Assembly: GCA_904501685.1 (NCBI GenBank)
Contig: CAJGBX010000070.1
Coordinates: 1-6,926 of the forward strand
Origin: Clostridiaceae bacterium
GTDB taxonomy: Bacteria; Bacillota; Clostridia; Oscillospirales; Acutalibacteraceae
Reading direction: 5' to 3'
DNA: 6,926 nt
Shown in pieces: positions 6,617 through 6,926 of this stretch. The notes below the pieces were generated by a model. It was not told the origin of the DNA. It searched no databases and saw only the letters and a list, made by a program, of their open reading frames with translations. Numbering within the stretch: position 1 is the stretch's first letter; every line of letters starts with the position of its first letter. The translations under genes and the position numbers were made by a program.

Positions 6617-6644
6617 ATTTTAGCACGTATTTCAAAAAAATCAA
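6617..6644 (-). promoter_or_regulatory. Sigma-A promoter of the groESL operon, extended -10
   Basis: On the minus strand TTGATT (6644-6639) and TAAAAT (6622-6617) are separated by 16 bases, with TGC directly before the -10 giving an extended -10. The predicted start lies near 6610, at the edge of CIRCE, leaving a leader of about 60 bases. The placement agrees with vegetative-sigma promoters repressed by HrcA. Confidence 0.7.
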
Positions 6645-6648
6645 GTGC

Positions 6649-6679
6649 TTTTGAAAAATTTTCCAAAATATTTTCAAAA
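6649..6679. repeat. AT-rich inverted repeat between tspO-like gene and groESL promoter
   Basis: TTTTGAAAA (6649-6657) and TTTTCAAAA (6671-6679) are perfect inverted copies around a 13-base AT-rich spacer. It could act as a weak terminator for the TspO-type gene, but it has only one G-C pair and no clean following U-run. It may equally be upstream AT-rich promoter sequence for groESL. Confidence 0.3.
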
Positions 6680-6682
6680 TTT

Positions 6683-6926
6683 TTATGAATTTAACGCTAC
6701 GATGCCTAAATTAAGATAAAATGCAAACAGACACCAAGCAATATACGGCAACAGAAGCCAGCCTGATTTTGAATCTATACGCTTGAAGCTCAAAAATGTC
6801 AGCACTACGGCAATAATAAGCAGTGCCAACCAAAACAGTGCAAATTTTGCCGCCTCAAGCTTAAAGAAAATAACCGGCCAAAGAATATTTATAAAAAGCT
6901 GAACTAAGTAAAGCTTTATTGCAAGA
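6683..6926 (-). CDS. TspO/MBR-family membrane protein (tryptophan-rich sensory protein), C-terminal part
   Basis: Only the last 80 residues are inside the window; the N-terminus lies beyond the right edge. The segment reads as the last three transmembrane helices of the TspO/MBR (translocator, peripheral benzodiazepine receptor-like) fold. Family-typical pieces are QLFINILWPVIFF, the charged turn FKRIDSKSGW, and LLPYIAWCLFAFYLN with the terminal GIVALNS. Family members bind porphyrins and related ligands in the membrane, and some bacterial ones degrade protoporphyrin IX; the role here is unknown. It lies upstream of groESL on the same strand, separated by an AT-rich gap. Its transcripts must either end there on a weak hairpin or run into groESL. 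Confidence 0.85.
   Translation of the reverse strand, partial: LAIKLYLVQLFINILWPVIFFKLEAAKFALFWLALLIIAVVLTFLSFKRIDSKSGWLLLPYIAWCLFAFYLNLGIVALNS

Overview
The window looks like the chromosome of a low-to-moderate-GC member of the Firmicutes (Bacillota), most likely a clostridial, Oscillospiraceae/Ruminococcaceae-like gut bacterium. Three things point that way: strong AGGAGG-type ribosome binding sites, a groESL operon with a CIRCE operator (HrcA control) and sigma-A-type promoters, and the style of the proteins. This placement is inference from sequence style only; no database search was run.

Layout, left to right. (1) 1-1865, minus strand: one open reading frame of 621 codons that runs off the left edge. 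It resembles the very large phage or mobile-element 'polyvalent' proteins. It carries two separate metallopeptidase-like motifs (HEIVH, then HELTE) and a Ser/Gly/Asn-rich linker. It has no usable start codon at its 5' end and stops abruptly beside a housekeeping-type gene, so it is probably a 5'-truncated remnant of an integrated element. Inside its linker, in another frame of the same strand, lies a 58-codon ORF with a near-ideal Shine-Dalgarno sequence. (2) 1945-3225, plus strand: a PlsC-type lysophospholipid acyltransferase fused to a CxxC/CxxC zinc ribbon and an uncharacterised C-terminal domain. (3) 3242-4519, minus strand: a SulP-family anion transporter without a STAS domain, starting at TTG. 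(4) 4613-6548, minus strand: groS-groL, encoding the Hsp10/Hsp60 chaperonin, behind an extended -10 promoter and CIRCE. (5) 6683-6926, minus strand: the C-terminal 80 residues of a TspO/MBR-family membrane protein, cut by the right edge.

The acyltransferase and transporter genes converge on one bidirectional hairpin terminator, whose loop contains the acyltransferase stop codon. groESL ends in its own hairpin, and a good promoter for the SulP gene is nested in that hairpin, so the transporter appears to be separately transcribed. groES and GroEL act together as the cytosolic folding machine under heat-shock repression; the flanking membrane-protein genes have no evident functional link to it. 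There is no gene-free stretch over 300 bases. I saw no rRNA, tRNA, CRISPR array, riboswitch or complete transposon.
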